Position numbers and translations under genes: made by a program. Below are positions 33,250 through 40,819 of a stretch of 64,000 bases of DNA, one piece after another. The notes beneath the pieces are model-generated. The model was not told where the DNA came from. It did not search any database and was given only the letters and a program-made list of their open reading frames with translations. The DNA is from Sphingobacteriales bacterium (GTDB taxonomy: Bacteria; Bacteroidota; Bacteroidia; Chitinophagales; Chitinophagaceae), in assembly GCA_004144175.1 (NCBI GenBank), contig SEFT01000009.1, forward strand, positions 1 to 64,000, given 5' to 3'. Numbering within the stretch: the first letter of the stretch is position 1; each line of letters opens with the position of its first letter.

Positions 33250-33273
33250 ATTTTACATCTAAATGGTAGTAGG

Positions 33274-34611
33274 CTATTCTTTTGTAAACTTGCCGCGGCT
33301 TGTACTGCCATCTTGCCTTACCTCGTAGAGGTATATGCCCGGTTGCCAGTTTTGTAACGGTATAGATAGCAGCTGTTGTTGCGCAGCTGTTGCGCTGTAC
33401 ACCACAGTGCCTGCCATGTTGGTTATCGTAACCTTGGCGTTTGTTGCACTACCCACCGATACTTGCAGTACATCCCTGGCAGGGTTAGGGTAGATGGCCA
33501 CGGTGCTGTTGCTGTTCACATCATGCACGTTGGTGCTCTTTCCTTTTTTTATTGCCATCTTGTCGACATAAAGCGTGCTGCTATCGGCCATAAATCCGCC
33601 CGATGAAGAGTGGATATTGATGTACAGCTTTGACGCACCGATGGTATTTACTAATGGCAAAGAAAAGTAAGTATAGCTTGCAGCCGGTAGCAGGTTGTAG
33701 GTAACCGCTTGCGGCGGCGTATTCGGGTCGCCATCCCACATCGCAGCAGCGATCTGCCCATAGTCGGTAGTGGCGGGGGATGCAAACTTGTAGTAGCCTA
33801 CGAGTGTATCTACATACTGGCTGCTCATGGACTGCTCCATACTAAACAGCGATGCCCGCTCCAGCACACCACTTGCATCAGAGCTCATCAGGCGCACGGC
33901 GTACGTCCCTGAATACTTATCGGTAGTTTTAGTGACGTCTCCCATCGAGAACCAGGCGTCAGCTTCTTCTTCTGTTACAGTGGGCCAGTTATCAAAGTCG
34001 CCATTGGGTATATTATAGCTGCCGGTACCATTGGTTAGCTCTATATAATCAAGCTCCAGATACTTCGATGCGCGTGATGCGCCGCTCCAGGCAGACGCTC
34101 CGCCGAATGCAGCGAAGATAATAGTATCGGGTGCGGAAGACATCGGCGATAAGGGCATATTGAATGTGGTATAGCTGCCTTGGCTGCCCTTTACAAAAAA
34201 GCTATCGAAGGTCATCACAAAGCCATTCTTCTTCAGTATTACATACATCCTGGCCGAGTCGCCTGTCGCGATGTCGTACTTGTAAGCCCCTTTTAAATGG
34301 GTGGGTATGCCCATAGTAGTGGTTAGCGCGCCGCCGCCCCTTGCCGTCAGGTAGTTGCCATTGCTGTTCATGATAGAACCGGGATCAGGCGAAAAGGTGC
34401 TTTCGGAAATGAGCCGTATCCCAACTCCACCACCGACGTTGGTTTTCAGCACCGATATGGACGTGACCGGCAGGTGTATATTGTTTGTAAGCCAGCCGTC
34501 GGGAACTTCATGGGTGGAGCTGATCCATTTTTCAAAATCGAGGTTGGGCGCCTGTGCGTTCGCCCCCTGCGAACATGCGAGCAGCAACGATGCGAGTATA
34601 ATTTTTCTCAT
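33274..34611 (-). CDS. Secreted T9SS (type A) protein with two PCMD-like beta-sandwich domains
   Basis: This 445-residue protein has a signal peptide ('ILASLLLACSQGANAQAPN', cleavage near 20) and two related domains: about 22-190 starting 'LDFEKWISSTHEVPDGW', and about 198-350 starting 'PNGDFDNWPTVTEEEADAW'. Each has a 'GDSARMYV' or 'TTDYGQIAAAMW' strand, a pattern like PCMD/carbohydrate-binding-type beta-sandwiches. A type A sorting domain follows (about 370-445: 'VAIYPNPARDVLQVSVG', 'IYLYEVRQDGSTSRGKF'). It would be anchored to or released from the cell surface. The ligand is unknown. It is transcribed alone and ends at a terminator. Confidence 0.85.
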   Translation of the reverse strand: MRKIILASLLLACSQGANAQAPNLDFEKWISSTHEVPDGWLTNNIHLPVTSISVLKTNVGGGVGIRLISESTFSPDPGSIMNSNGNYLTARGGGALTTTMGIPTHLKGAYKYDIATGDSARMYVILKKNGFVMTFDSFFVKGSQGSYTTFNMPLSPMSSAPDTIIFAAFGGASAWSGASRASKYLELDYIELTNGTGSYNIPNGDFDNWPTVTEEEADAWFSMGDVTKTTDKYSGTYAVRLMSSDASGVLERASLFSMEQSMSSQYVDTLVGYYKFASPATTDYGQIAAAMWDGDPNTPPQAVTYNLLPAASYTYFSLPLVNTIGASKLYINIHSSSGGFMADSSTLYVDKMAIKKGKSTNVHDVNSNSTVAIYPNPARDVLQVSVGSATNAKVTITNMAGTVVYSATAAQQQLLSIPLQNWQPGIYLYEVRQDGSTSRGKFTKE

Positions 34612-34795
34612 GTACCTTTTATTTTATAGTTACAAATCGCTATAAATATCTAACGCATTGTTTACAAAACGATAATATGCAGGTCAATTCATTGTCATTA
34701 TTGCTGCTTCGGCACTGACTACAACACCGGCGATGCAAAACGATCGTTCAATGGTTGCATCATACGCGTATGATATAGGAACGATAGCTGCCTGC

Positions 34796-34924
34796 GCTGC
34801 TGTAATGCTGCTGTAAAGGTGCTGTTGTGCTGCTGCTGTGGTGCTGTTACGTTGTTGTTGCGCTGCTCTTATGCTGCTGTTGTGCTGTTGTTGAGGTGAT
34901 GCATAGCTGCAGCAAAATGCAGCT
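34796..34924. repeat. CAG/CAA-rich dispersed repeat, copy 2 (inverted)
   Basis: Read on the minus strand this follows the copy at 28121-28253: GCTGCATTTTGCTGCAGCTA, then CAACAGCACAACAGCAGC-type words and CACCTTTACAGCAGC. Both copies start with the GCATTTTGC hairpin. Confidence 0.7.
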
Positions 34925-35231
34925 ACGCCACGTCTTGAAATTACTTTGCAATTGGCTGCTATAGTCCTGGCTTTCATTTACAGTAGCTTTTATTAGTATT
35001 GATTGGTGCTGACGGCTGGTTAGTTACTACATGTTCCTATCATATTCGCCTTATGGTAAGTTTTGCAGATCGCATTCTTGCTGTGCAGTTCTGTTAGGGG
35101 GTTGAATATGTTCTTCTATAGTTGCTTTATTGGTATCCTATATACGCACGACGACTGCTAACTCTAGTTGCGGCGTACGTCTGCCATATAGCTTATGGTT
35201 CTGTGTTCGGGCACAGTGCAACAGGCGTATA

Positions 35232-35395
35232 TATGCAAAGATGAGCCAATAGCAGACGGCAAAGGGTTTTCCACACCCCCTTTATGCGGTGTATTTGGAA
35301 GACCGTTGCAGCGGGCTTAGTTGTTGCTATAAAGCTTCAACGGCGCCTGCCTGCCGGTAGGCAGGATGGCACCGTTCGTCGTTCGGAAGGCTATT
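35232..35395. repeat. Inverted copy of the DUF4373 upstream module
   Basis: On the minus strand this contains CCGAACGACGAACGGTGCCA, then AAAGGGGGTGTGGAAAA and CTCATCTTTGCATATA, in the same order as 27100-27262. No DUF4373 coding sequence follows it, so it is a promoter-side remnant. The palindrome CCTGCCTGCCGGTAGGCAGG (35344) is also shared with 27007. Confidence 0.65.
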
Positions 35396-35414
35396 ATATA
35401 TTGATTATAAGCGT

Positions 35415-35591
35415 TGTTCCGGATGTTCCGTAGGGCATCCTGAATACAAGATATACAGCCATTCTCCGAATGGACTTTACTGCTGCTATAGCCGATAGAA
35501 GAAACGCTTAGCTGAATGCCCTTGAGTACCGTTCGGAGAACGGCTTCCTATCAATAGTTCGAGATGCCCTGCGGAACATCTGGAACAACGG
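35415..35591. repeat. MITE-like element, family B, copy 1 (~177 bp)
   Basis: The ends form imperfect terminal inverted repeats: left GTTCCGGATGTTCCGTAGGG, right, read inverted, CCGTTGTTCCAGATGTTCCG. Inside are the hairpins CCATTCTCCGAATGG and CCGTTCGGAGAACGG. A near-identical copy is at 36657-36832 and a half copy at 25479. It encodes no protein. Confidence 0.8.
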
Positions 35592-35610
35592 GGTACAGTT
35601 CTTATAGCCT

Positions 35611-35630
35611 ATTAGAGTATCAACTCTAAT
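35611..35630. promoter_or_regulatory. Palindrome ATTAGAGT-ATCA-ACTCTAAT before the DUF4136-like gene
   Basis: A perfect 8-bp inverted repeat ends 12 bases before the ATG at 35643. It may be an operator or an RNA hairpin that hides the translation start. Confidence 0.45.
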
Positions 35631-35642
35631 ACCTATACTACT

Positions 35643-36299
35643 ATGAAATATCTTTCAGCAGCTGTAGCTGCCCTACTCATGATGTTAATAGGCTGCGGCA
35701 CAGCAAGCGAGATTACAAACACCTGGGTAAAGCCCCAGGCAGGCACAGCAGGCATTTCACGTATCATGGTTCTTGCTTTGGTGGGAGAAAACAGGGAACT
35801 TCGTCAACAGATGGAAAATAGCCTCGCCTCAAATCTACAGGCCGCAGGGTTCAGTGCTTTTTCATCTTTGGCTGAGTATGGCCCTCAGATGTTTGATGCA
35901 AGTAATGAAGAAAGCGCTGTTGAACAAATGAAAAATAAGAATGTCGATGCGGTGCTAACCGTTGTTCTGCTTGATGAAAAAAGCGAGCAGCACTATGTAC
36001 CCGGAACCGTACAATATACCCCTTATGCCATCCAATACAATCGGTTCTGGGGCTACTACTCAACCGTATACAATCGCACTTACATTCCGGGGTACTATAG
36101 TACATCCACTAATTACTTTTGGGAAAGCAATCTGTATAATGTTCAATCAGAAGAATTGCTCTACTCCGCTCAGACCCGTTCATTCAACCCTAACTCACCC
36201 AAAAGCCTCGCTAAGGACTACGGCAAATTGATTGCTAATGACTTACGAAGAAACAGGATTACTCCCCAATCAACAGCTTCACCAACAAATACACGATAG
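35643..36299 (+). CDS. DUF4136-like lipoprotein
   Basis: This 218-residue lipoprotein has lipobox 'LIGC' (C18). The mature part reads 'ITNTWVKPQAGTAGISRIMV', 'MENSLASNLQAAGFSAFSSL' and 'KNKNVDAVLTVVLLDEKSEQ', similar to DUF4136-type envelope lipoproteins that combine a GNA1162-like alpha/beta fold with a Tyr-rich loop (about 125-165: 'YNRFWGYYSTVYNRTYIPGY'). The role is unknown but lies in the envelope. It is enclosed by two family B elements, and a palindrome lies in front of its start. Confidence 0.7.
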   Translation: MKYLSAAVAALLMMLIGCGTASEITNTWVKPQAGTAGISRIMVLALVGENRELRQQMENSLASNLQAAGFSAFSSLAEYGPQMFDASNEESAVEQMKNKNVDAVLTVVLLDEKSEQHYVPGTVQYTPYAIQYNRFWGYYSTVYNRTYIPGYYSTSTNYFWESNLYNVQSEELLYSAQTRSFNPNSPKSLAKDYGKLIANDLRRNRITPQSTASPTNTR

Positions 36300-36483
36300 A
36301 CAAAGCAGACCGTGCTTCATTCAAATTTGTATTGTCCATCCTCAATAGTCTACTAATTAAGCTCAAGGCGATTAGGAGACTTATCAGTAATACATGATAA
36401 CAGAAAAACTAGTGTATTGAATTTGCAGAAGTTTAGCAGAAACGGGGCAAAATTGACCCCAAATGAACTAAAAGGAAAGAGCG

Positions 36484-36606
36484 TGGATCTTTGCTCTGGG
36501 CATGGTCGACAGGGTTTGTATGCAAAGATGCGCCAATGATGATTGATGATCGGTTTTGCACACCCCCTTTTGTTTGCGGATTTCGCCAATCTGGAGATTG
36601 GCTGCC
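36484..36606. repeat. Inverted remnant of the DUF4373 promoter and start codon region
   Basis: On the minus strand this contains CAAAAGGGGGTGTGCAAAAC, CGCATCTTTGCATACAAACC and an ATG (plus 36501-36503) followed by codons for M-P-R-A-K-I. These are the same 5' flank and first codons as the gene at 27263, after which similarity ends. CCAATCTGGAGATTGG (36589-36604) is a further palindrome. It is a broken copy of the DUF4373 locus. The 590-base gap 36300-36892 also holds a family B copy. Confidence 0.7.
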
Positions 36607-36656
36607 GAAAGGGCGGTAGTCGGAGACTACACCCGACGGATATTTCTACTTACGAT

Positions 36657-36832
36657 GTCCCGGAGGTTCCGAAGGGCATCCTGAATACAAGATATACAGC
36701 CATTCTCCGAATGGACTTCACTGCCGCTATAGCCGATAGAAGAAACGCTTAGCTGAATACCCTTAAATACCGTTCGGAGAACGGCTTTGAATCTGTTGTT
36801 CGAGATGCCCTGTAGAGCATCTAGAACAACGG
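36657..36832. repeat. MITE-like element, family B, copy 2
   Basis: This follows copy 1 (35415) over its whole length with scattered substitutions, including the GAATACAAGATATACAGCCA and GATAGAAGAAACGCTTAGCT blocks, and ends GTAGAGCATCTAGAACAACGG. Both copies have the same orientation and flank the lipoprotein gene. Confidence 0.8.
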
Positions 36833-36841
36833 ACGAGCATA

Positions 36842-36877
36842 AAAATAGGGTCCCGCAAAAGCAGAGACCCCTATTTT
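36842..36877. terminator. Terminator (bidirectional) after the T9SS gene at 36893
   Basis: AAAATAGGGTC pairs with GACCCCTATTTT (one bulged C) around a 13-base loop. A- and T-runs on both sides suit either strand; the minus-strand T9SS gene ends 15 bases away. Confidence 0.7.
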
Positions 36878-36892
36878 AAAAAAGGTGAGTTG

Positions 36893-38911
36893 CTATTTAT
36901 CAGTCTCTATATTTAGCCTCATTGTCATAGCCTTTTCTAAGGCTTCTATGCGTACTATATATATGCCCCGGGCCAATTGTGTGTCTACACGGATAGTACC
37001 ATTAGATGCGTACAAAGTGCCATTGTAAACTACCTGGCCAAGCGTATTCATTATCTGCACATTTGCAGTTGCCGACTCAACCCCTGCAATGGTAAATGAT
37101 CCGTTATTAGGGTTCGGGAACAGTGCCAGCTCCTGTTTGCCTCCTTTCGCAATACCGGCAGGGAATTGCATCCACACGGTGTCAGATGCATTCTTGTTCT
37201 GTGCGCAAGGGTCTTCGCTAATGATGTCCACATGTACCATGTCGCCAAACGAAAGCCCGGAAGTGGCCCATGTTGCATAGATGGCACCTGTCTGTAGCAC
37301 GCCGTTTTTATACCATTGGTATTTGGGAGTGGTTCCGCCGTGTAGCGTATTAGCAGTAAAGGTGACAAGGGTGGAAAGATTGACATTTAGTCCTGGGTTA
37401 GCACTAATATCTACTTGTGGCACGGTAACGATCGGCAGTACAGTCATGTTAAATGTATCGGTACTTGGTCCTGCCCCGGATCCGGCGCAGGTACCGCTTG
37501 TGGTAAGAATACAATGCACTTCATCACCGGAATTGAGCCCTGCGGCAGTATATGTCGCAGTTGCAGCAGACGGTACGGGTACGCCGTTAAGATACCACTG
37601 GAATGTGGCGCTGCTGTTTGGTATAGTTGGGAAGGCAACAAATGTAGCTGTAGAGCCAAGGCATATGGTATCGTTAGGGCTTACATAAGCCTTGATGCCA
37701 GGTGCGGGGGTTACAACAACATTTACTGTTTGCGGTGCAGACGTGCATCCTCCGGATGAGGCCCGAACGGTATACGCTCCTGCGTTCACAGGTTGCACAG
37801 ATGCTATTGATGGGTTCTGAAGTGTTGAGCTAAAACTTGCCGGCCCTGCCCACGTGTAAGTTGCACCTGCAACCGATGATGCAGTAAGGCTAAGTGTGCT
37901 ATGCTGGCATGCAGGGCTGTTGGACGAAGCTGTAACGGAAATAGTCTTTACCCTGATATTTTTACTACTGGCTACCGACTCATCAAATGGATTGCTTACC
38001 CTAATACGCACACGGTAACCATTGCCAGCTGGTGTATTGAACGGAACAAAGCCCTTCATGGAACCTGAAGTAGATGTACCTGCTATGCTTGCAATTACAG
38101 TAGGCGCAGCAAAGCTACCCGTTGCATTCGACAGTTCTAATGAGAAAACAGAAGAAGATGTAAACGGTGCTCCCGACTCGATTGCGTAGCTTACACTAAT
38201 GCTGTCTCCACCGCAAACCAAAGTATCGGTTTGTAGTATCTGAATACGTGGGGCAAGTTTAATGACTATGGAATCAACATAGTAATATGTTGTACTTCCA
38301 TATAAAGCAAATGGCTGACTTGGTGTTGTTGCATTGGGTAAAAAGTTGCCTATAACTATATTGTCATAGTTCGAGTCGGCGACATAGAGCTCAGATATCC
38401 TCGTCCAGCTTGTCTTATCCATGATCTTGCCAGCTGAAGTAAAAGTTAACTGAGGTGTCCGCGGTATGTCAACGTCGGTATTAACGAAAGATGGGCCATT
38501 GTCAAAGAAAAAGACGCTTGGGGCGAAAGTCCCCTGATCTGAGTCTTCTGCAAGTGATACTGACATAGAAAACTCATATCTGCCACCTTTCTGTAGAGGA
38601 GTGATAGCTGTAGTTAAATATTCACGATAGTCAGAAGTATAGTAAGTCAGTAATCCCATGTACGCAGAGCCATGCGCAGGTGTCTGCGTACCAATAAAGT
38701 TATTCGGTACCCCTACATGTATTCCTGTATGGCAAACATTAAAATAGTCGGGTGTACCGGTTGAATAATTGGCCCAGCCCAGGCAGTCGCCGACCATACC
38801 ATACATAATAGGGCAATTGGTGTATGTTTCAAAGCTGCCGTTTGACACATGGTTAACCTGGGCGAAATTGGTAATAGGCAAAAATAGAAAGAATAGAAAA
38901 AGATTTCTCAT
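36893..38911 (-). CDS. Large secreted T9SS (type A) protein with Ig-like domains
   Basis: I place the start at 38911, which gives a perfect signal peptide ('MRNLFLFFLFLPITNFAQ') and 672 residues; a longer frame to 39037 adds an unlikely hydrophobic prefix. The N-terminal domain (about 20-230: 'VSNGSFETYTNCP', 'GSAYMGLLTYY', 'YYVDSIVI') is the unit found at the start of many Chitinophagaceae surface proteins. Several Ig/PKD-like beta domains follow (about 240-570; 'CQHSTLSLTASSVAGATYTW', 'GDEVHCILTTSGTCAG'). The C-terminus is a type A sorting domain ('LALFPNPNNGSFTIAGV', 'IYIVRIEALEKAMTMRLN'). It is a cell-surface adhesin-type protein with no catalytic domain seen. Confidence 0.85.
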   Translation of the reverse strand: MRNLFLFFLFLPITNFAQVNHVSNGSFETYTNCPIMYGMVGDCLGWANYSTGTPDYFNVCHTGIHVGVPNNFIGTQTPAHGSAYMGLLTYYTSDYREYLTTAITPLQKGGRYEFSMSVSLAEDSDQGTFAPSVFFFDNGPSFVNTDVDIPRTPQLTFTSAGKIMDKTSWTRISELYVADSNYDNIVIGNFLPNATTPSQPFALYGSTTYYYVDSIVIKLAPRIQILQTDTLVCGGDSISVSYAIESGAPFTSSSVFSLELSNATGSFAAPTVIASIAGTSTSGSMKGFVPFNTPAGNGYRVRIRVSNPFDESVASSKNIRVKTISVTASSNSPACQHSTLSLTASSVAGATYTWAGPASFSSTLQNPSIASVQPVNAGAYTVRASSGGCTSAPQTVNVVVTPAPGIKAYVSPNDTICLGSTATFVAFPTIPNSSATFQWYLNGVPVPSAATATYTAAGLNSGDEVHCILTTSGTCAGSGAGPSTDTFNMTVLPIVTVPQVDISANPGLNVNLSTLVTFTANTLHGGTTPKYQWYKNGVLQTGAIYATWATSGLSFGDMVHVDIISEDPCAQNKNASDTVWMQFPAGIAKGGKQELALFPNPNNGSFTIAGVESATANVQIMNTLGQVVYNGTLYASNGTIRVDTQLARGIYIVRIEALEKAMTMRLNIETDK

Positions 38912-39131
38912 GCGTGAAAGATAGAAAAAGTATACAAAATAGTCTAGCCTAAAATAGTGATAAATAGCTATTTGGAAAGCTTTTTTGTGCATGGCGAGTA
39001 TAAATAAATGGTGTGGCCTGGCAAGGTCGGCAAACAATACTGTGAGTGCTACTAAGCACCGTAGACTAAAGTGGAATAAATACTACGCTGCATGTACCAA
39101 CCTCTGCGTAGTATTTTAAAGGAAAAGAATA

Positions 39132-39298
39132 AGCTGTCCTCAGTCCGCAACTAAGGACTTGCTTGTTTATATTGATGGAGATAAATGATAGGTTCCAAGG
39201 TTGTAAAAATAGCGTAGGAAAAGACTGTTGTCGCTAAAAGTTAGTTACCAGCTGTCGGTCTAATTCATAAAGTCCTTAGTTGCAAATTAAGGATAGCT
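39132..39298. repeat. MITE-like element, family A, copy 2
   Basis: The left end (39132-39158, AGCTGTCCTCAGTCCGCAAC...) and the right end (39272-39298, GTCCTTAGTTGCAAATTAAG...) are inverted versions of each other and match the ends of the element at 25153-25300. The ~113-base interior differs. GCGGAGCGCTA follows, as inverted near 25090. It occupies most of the 510-base gap 38912-39421. Confidence 0.75.
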
Positions 39299-39384
39299 GC
39301 GGAGCGCTATGCATGAGACCCCCACTGGTTGACGCGAGTCGTTTCGACCCTACAATTAATAAGCATCCGCTAATATTAAAACAT

Positions 39385-39426
39385 AGTAAACAGAAAAGCC
39401 GCCATACGGCGGCTTTTCTGTTTACT
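39385..39426 (-). terminator. Long terminator hairpin after the XRE gene
   Basis: A 19-base stem (core CAGAAAAGCCGCC/GGCGGCTTTTCTG, loop ATAC) reaches into the last codons of the XRE gene on the minus strand. TTTT stretches on both arms make it usable in either direction. Confidence 0.8.
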
Positions 39427-39850
39427 TCTTATCGAGTAGTTTTTGTAGCAGGTCTACTTTCTCGCGCTCGGCCTGTAACAGTCGCTCGTATAGTTTCTTG
39501 TTTTCCTCAAGGGCTTCCAGCCATTTTTCGCCCGTATTGATATTGAATGTGCCATAGTTGCCCATAGCGCCTTGACTAGAGCTGTTGTCGTTAAACGTGT
39601 TGGATATAATATTCACTACATCATCGTCGTCAAGGTTTTCGATAGCACTCACAGGTATCTTTAAGGCATGGGCTACTTTTTGCAGCAGGTCGGCTTCTAT
39701 CTCCTCCTTACCTTCCAGCAACGATACCTTCTTCTGCGTCCAATCTTCGCCCAGGTCCGCCGCCAGTGTATCCTGCTTGATGCCCTGCACCTCGCGTAGC
39801 CTTTTTATATTCCTTCCGTGGTGAATCTTTTTGTCCATAGATTTTGTCAT
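39422..39850 (-). CDS. XRE-family transcriptional regulator with C-terminal coiled coil
   Basis: This 142-residue protein has an HTH_XRE domain (about 10-70): 'GRNIKRLREVQGIKQDTLAA', 'WTQKKVSLLEGKEEIEADLL'. A Ser/Asn-rich linker with 'FNDNSSSQGAMGNYGTFNIN' and a C-terminal heptad helix ('LEENKKLYERLLQAEREKVD', about 110-142) likely form a dimer or oligomer. This architecture is common in Bacteroidota. Its DNA target is unknown; the divergent small gene at 39989 and receiver at 40252 are candidates. Confidence 0.88.
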   Translation of the reverse strand: MTKSMDKKIHHGRNIKRLREVQGIKQDTLAADLGEDWTQKKVSLLEGKEEIEADLLQKVAHALKIPVSAIENLDDDDVVNIISNTFNDNSSSQGAMGNYGTFNINTGEKWLEALEENKKLYERLLQAEREKVDLLQKLLDKK

Positions 39851-39988
39851 CAGTGATGAGCCAAAGATAATATTTATCGTCAGCTATATGCCAGCCCACC
39901 TACATAAAAAATACCGTCTAGCGGCATAAACTATGCATTTGGCGTACAGGGTATGCAGAATGCTCTCGCTTAATTTGCTACACTATTA

Positions 39989-40237
39989 ATGCGCATCACC
40001 ATGCACCACCTTACCATGACCATTACAGACATGTATTACCCCGGCTTTGCCCACTCGGCAGGCGAGCTATCGGCCTACATCCATAGCCTGGGCATCTTCA
40101 TTATATCGCTACGCAGCGGCCGGGTAGTAAGCCATACGCCTGCCGATGCCGCCGACTTCCACCTCTGGCTGGCTGCCCACCACATCCGCGATATAGCTAA
40201 AGACGATGGCATACGCCGTAGCAGGAAATACTACTAA
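39989..40237 (+). CDS. Small uncharacterised protein upstream of a receiver gene
   Basis: This 82-residue protein has two possible starts (39989 and 40001). The sequence 'TDMYYPGFAHSAGELSAYIH', 'LGIFIISLRSGRVVSHTPAD' and 'FHLWLAAHHIRDIAKDDGIR' looks like a compact alpha/beta domain. It ends 14 bases before a single-domain response regulator and is probably co-expressed with it. No family is recognised. GC content and codon use agree with neighbouring genes. Confidence 0.6.
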   Translation: MRITMHHLTMTITDMYYPGFAHSAGELSAYIHSLGIFIISLRSGRVVSHTPADAADFHLWLAAHHIRDIAKDDGIRRSRKYY

Positions 40238-40251
40238 CTACTATTATCACT

Positions 40252-40641
40252 ATGAACGATACCGCACCACCCATAACCATAGCCATTGCCGACGACTACG
40301 CACCGCTACTACGTGAGCTAAGCCGTATGCTTACAGCACTAGGCTTTACCGTAACCATACAGGCCATACACGGGCAGGACTTGCTGGCGCAACTGGGGGT
40401 TGCTGCGCCGCACCTGCCCGCCCTGTGCCTGCTCGATATAAATATGCCTGTACTGGATGGTTACGATACCGCACGCTGCCTGCGGGAGCAATACCCGCAA
40501 ATACGCATACTGGCCACCTCCTTTGCCAGGCAGCCCGCCGAGATAGCAGAGATACTAAAGGCAGGCGCACACGCCTTCCTCTTCAAAGACAGCGCACCCG
40601 AAGCGTATAAGCAAAAGCTACTGGAACTATGTGATGCATAA
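40252..40641 (+). CDS. Single-domain response regulator (receiver)
   Basis: This 129-residue protein is one receiver domain: acidic pair in 'IAIADDYAPLLRELSRML', phosphoacceptor D62 in 'LLDINMPVLDGYD', conserved 'ILATSFA' and Lys in 'HAFLFKDSAPE'. There is no output domain, so it works like CheY/Spo0F by protein contact. It follows a small unknown gene by 14 bases. The partner kinase is not in the immediate vicinity. Confidence 0.9.
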   Translation: MNDTAPPITIAIADDYAPLLRELSRMLTALGFTVTIQAIHGQDLLAQLGVAAPHLPALCLLDINMPVLDGYDTARCLREQYPQIRILATSFARQPAEIAEILKAGAHAFLFKDSAPEAYKQKLLELCDA

Positions 40642-40819
40642 CCATACTTCGACGCGGGAGGAACAAGCCTTTGCAGCTTTGGCCTGAGCAATAAGGGACC
40701 AGCTTTTATGTTTTCGGTTTATGCCTTCTGAAAGAAGACCTGGATCGAAATGTCCCCTGGGCTGAAACAATGAGTCTATATAAACACCTATATTTACTGT
40801 ACTCCACAACCCCACTGTT

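Larger units (their letters stand above)
34612..35642. other. 1-kb gene-free repeat region
   Basis: The stretch holds a perfect 16-base palindrome ATCATACGCGTATGAT (34759-34774), the inverted CAG/CAA-rich repeat (34796-34924), an inverted copy of the DUF4373 upstream module (35232-35395), a complete family B element (35415-35591) and a palindrome in front of the next gene (35611-35630). No convincing protein gene is seen; a 97-codon frame across the CAG/CAA repeat is a by-product of the repeat. Confidence 0.65.

Noticed and set aside
34684-34977. 97-codon minus-strand frame rich in Gln/Ser
   Set aside because: Most of it is the CAG/CAA dispersed repeat; it has no start context and the other repeat copy does not keep an intact frame.
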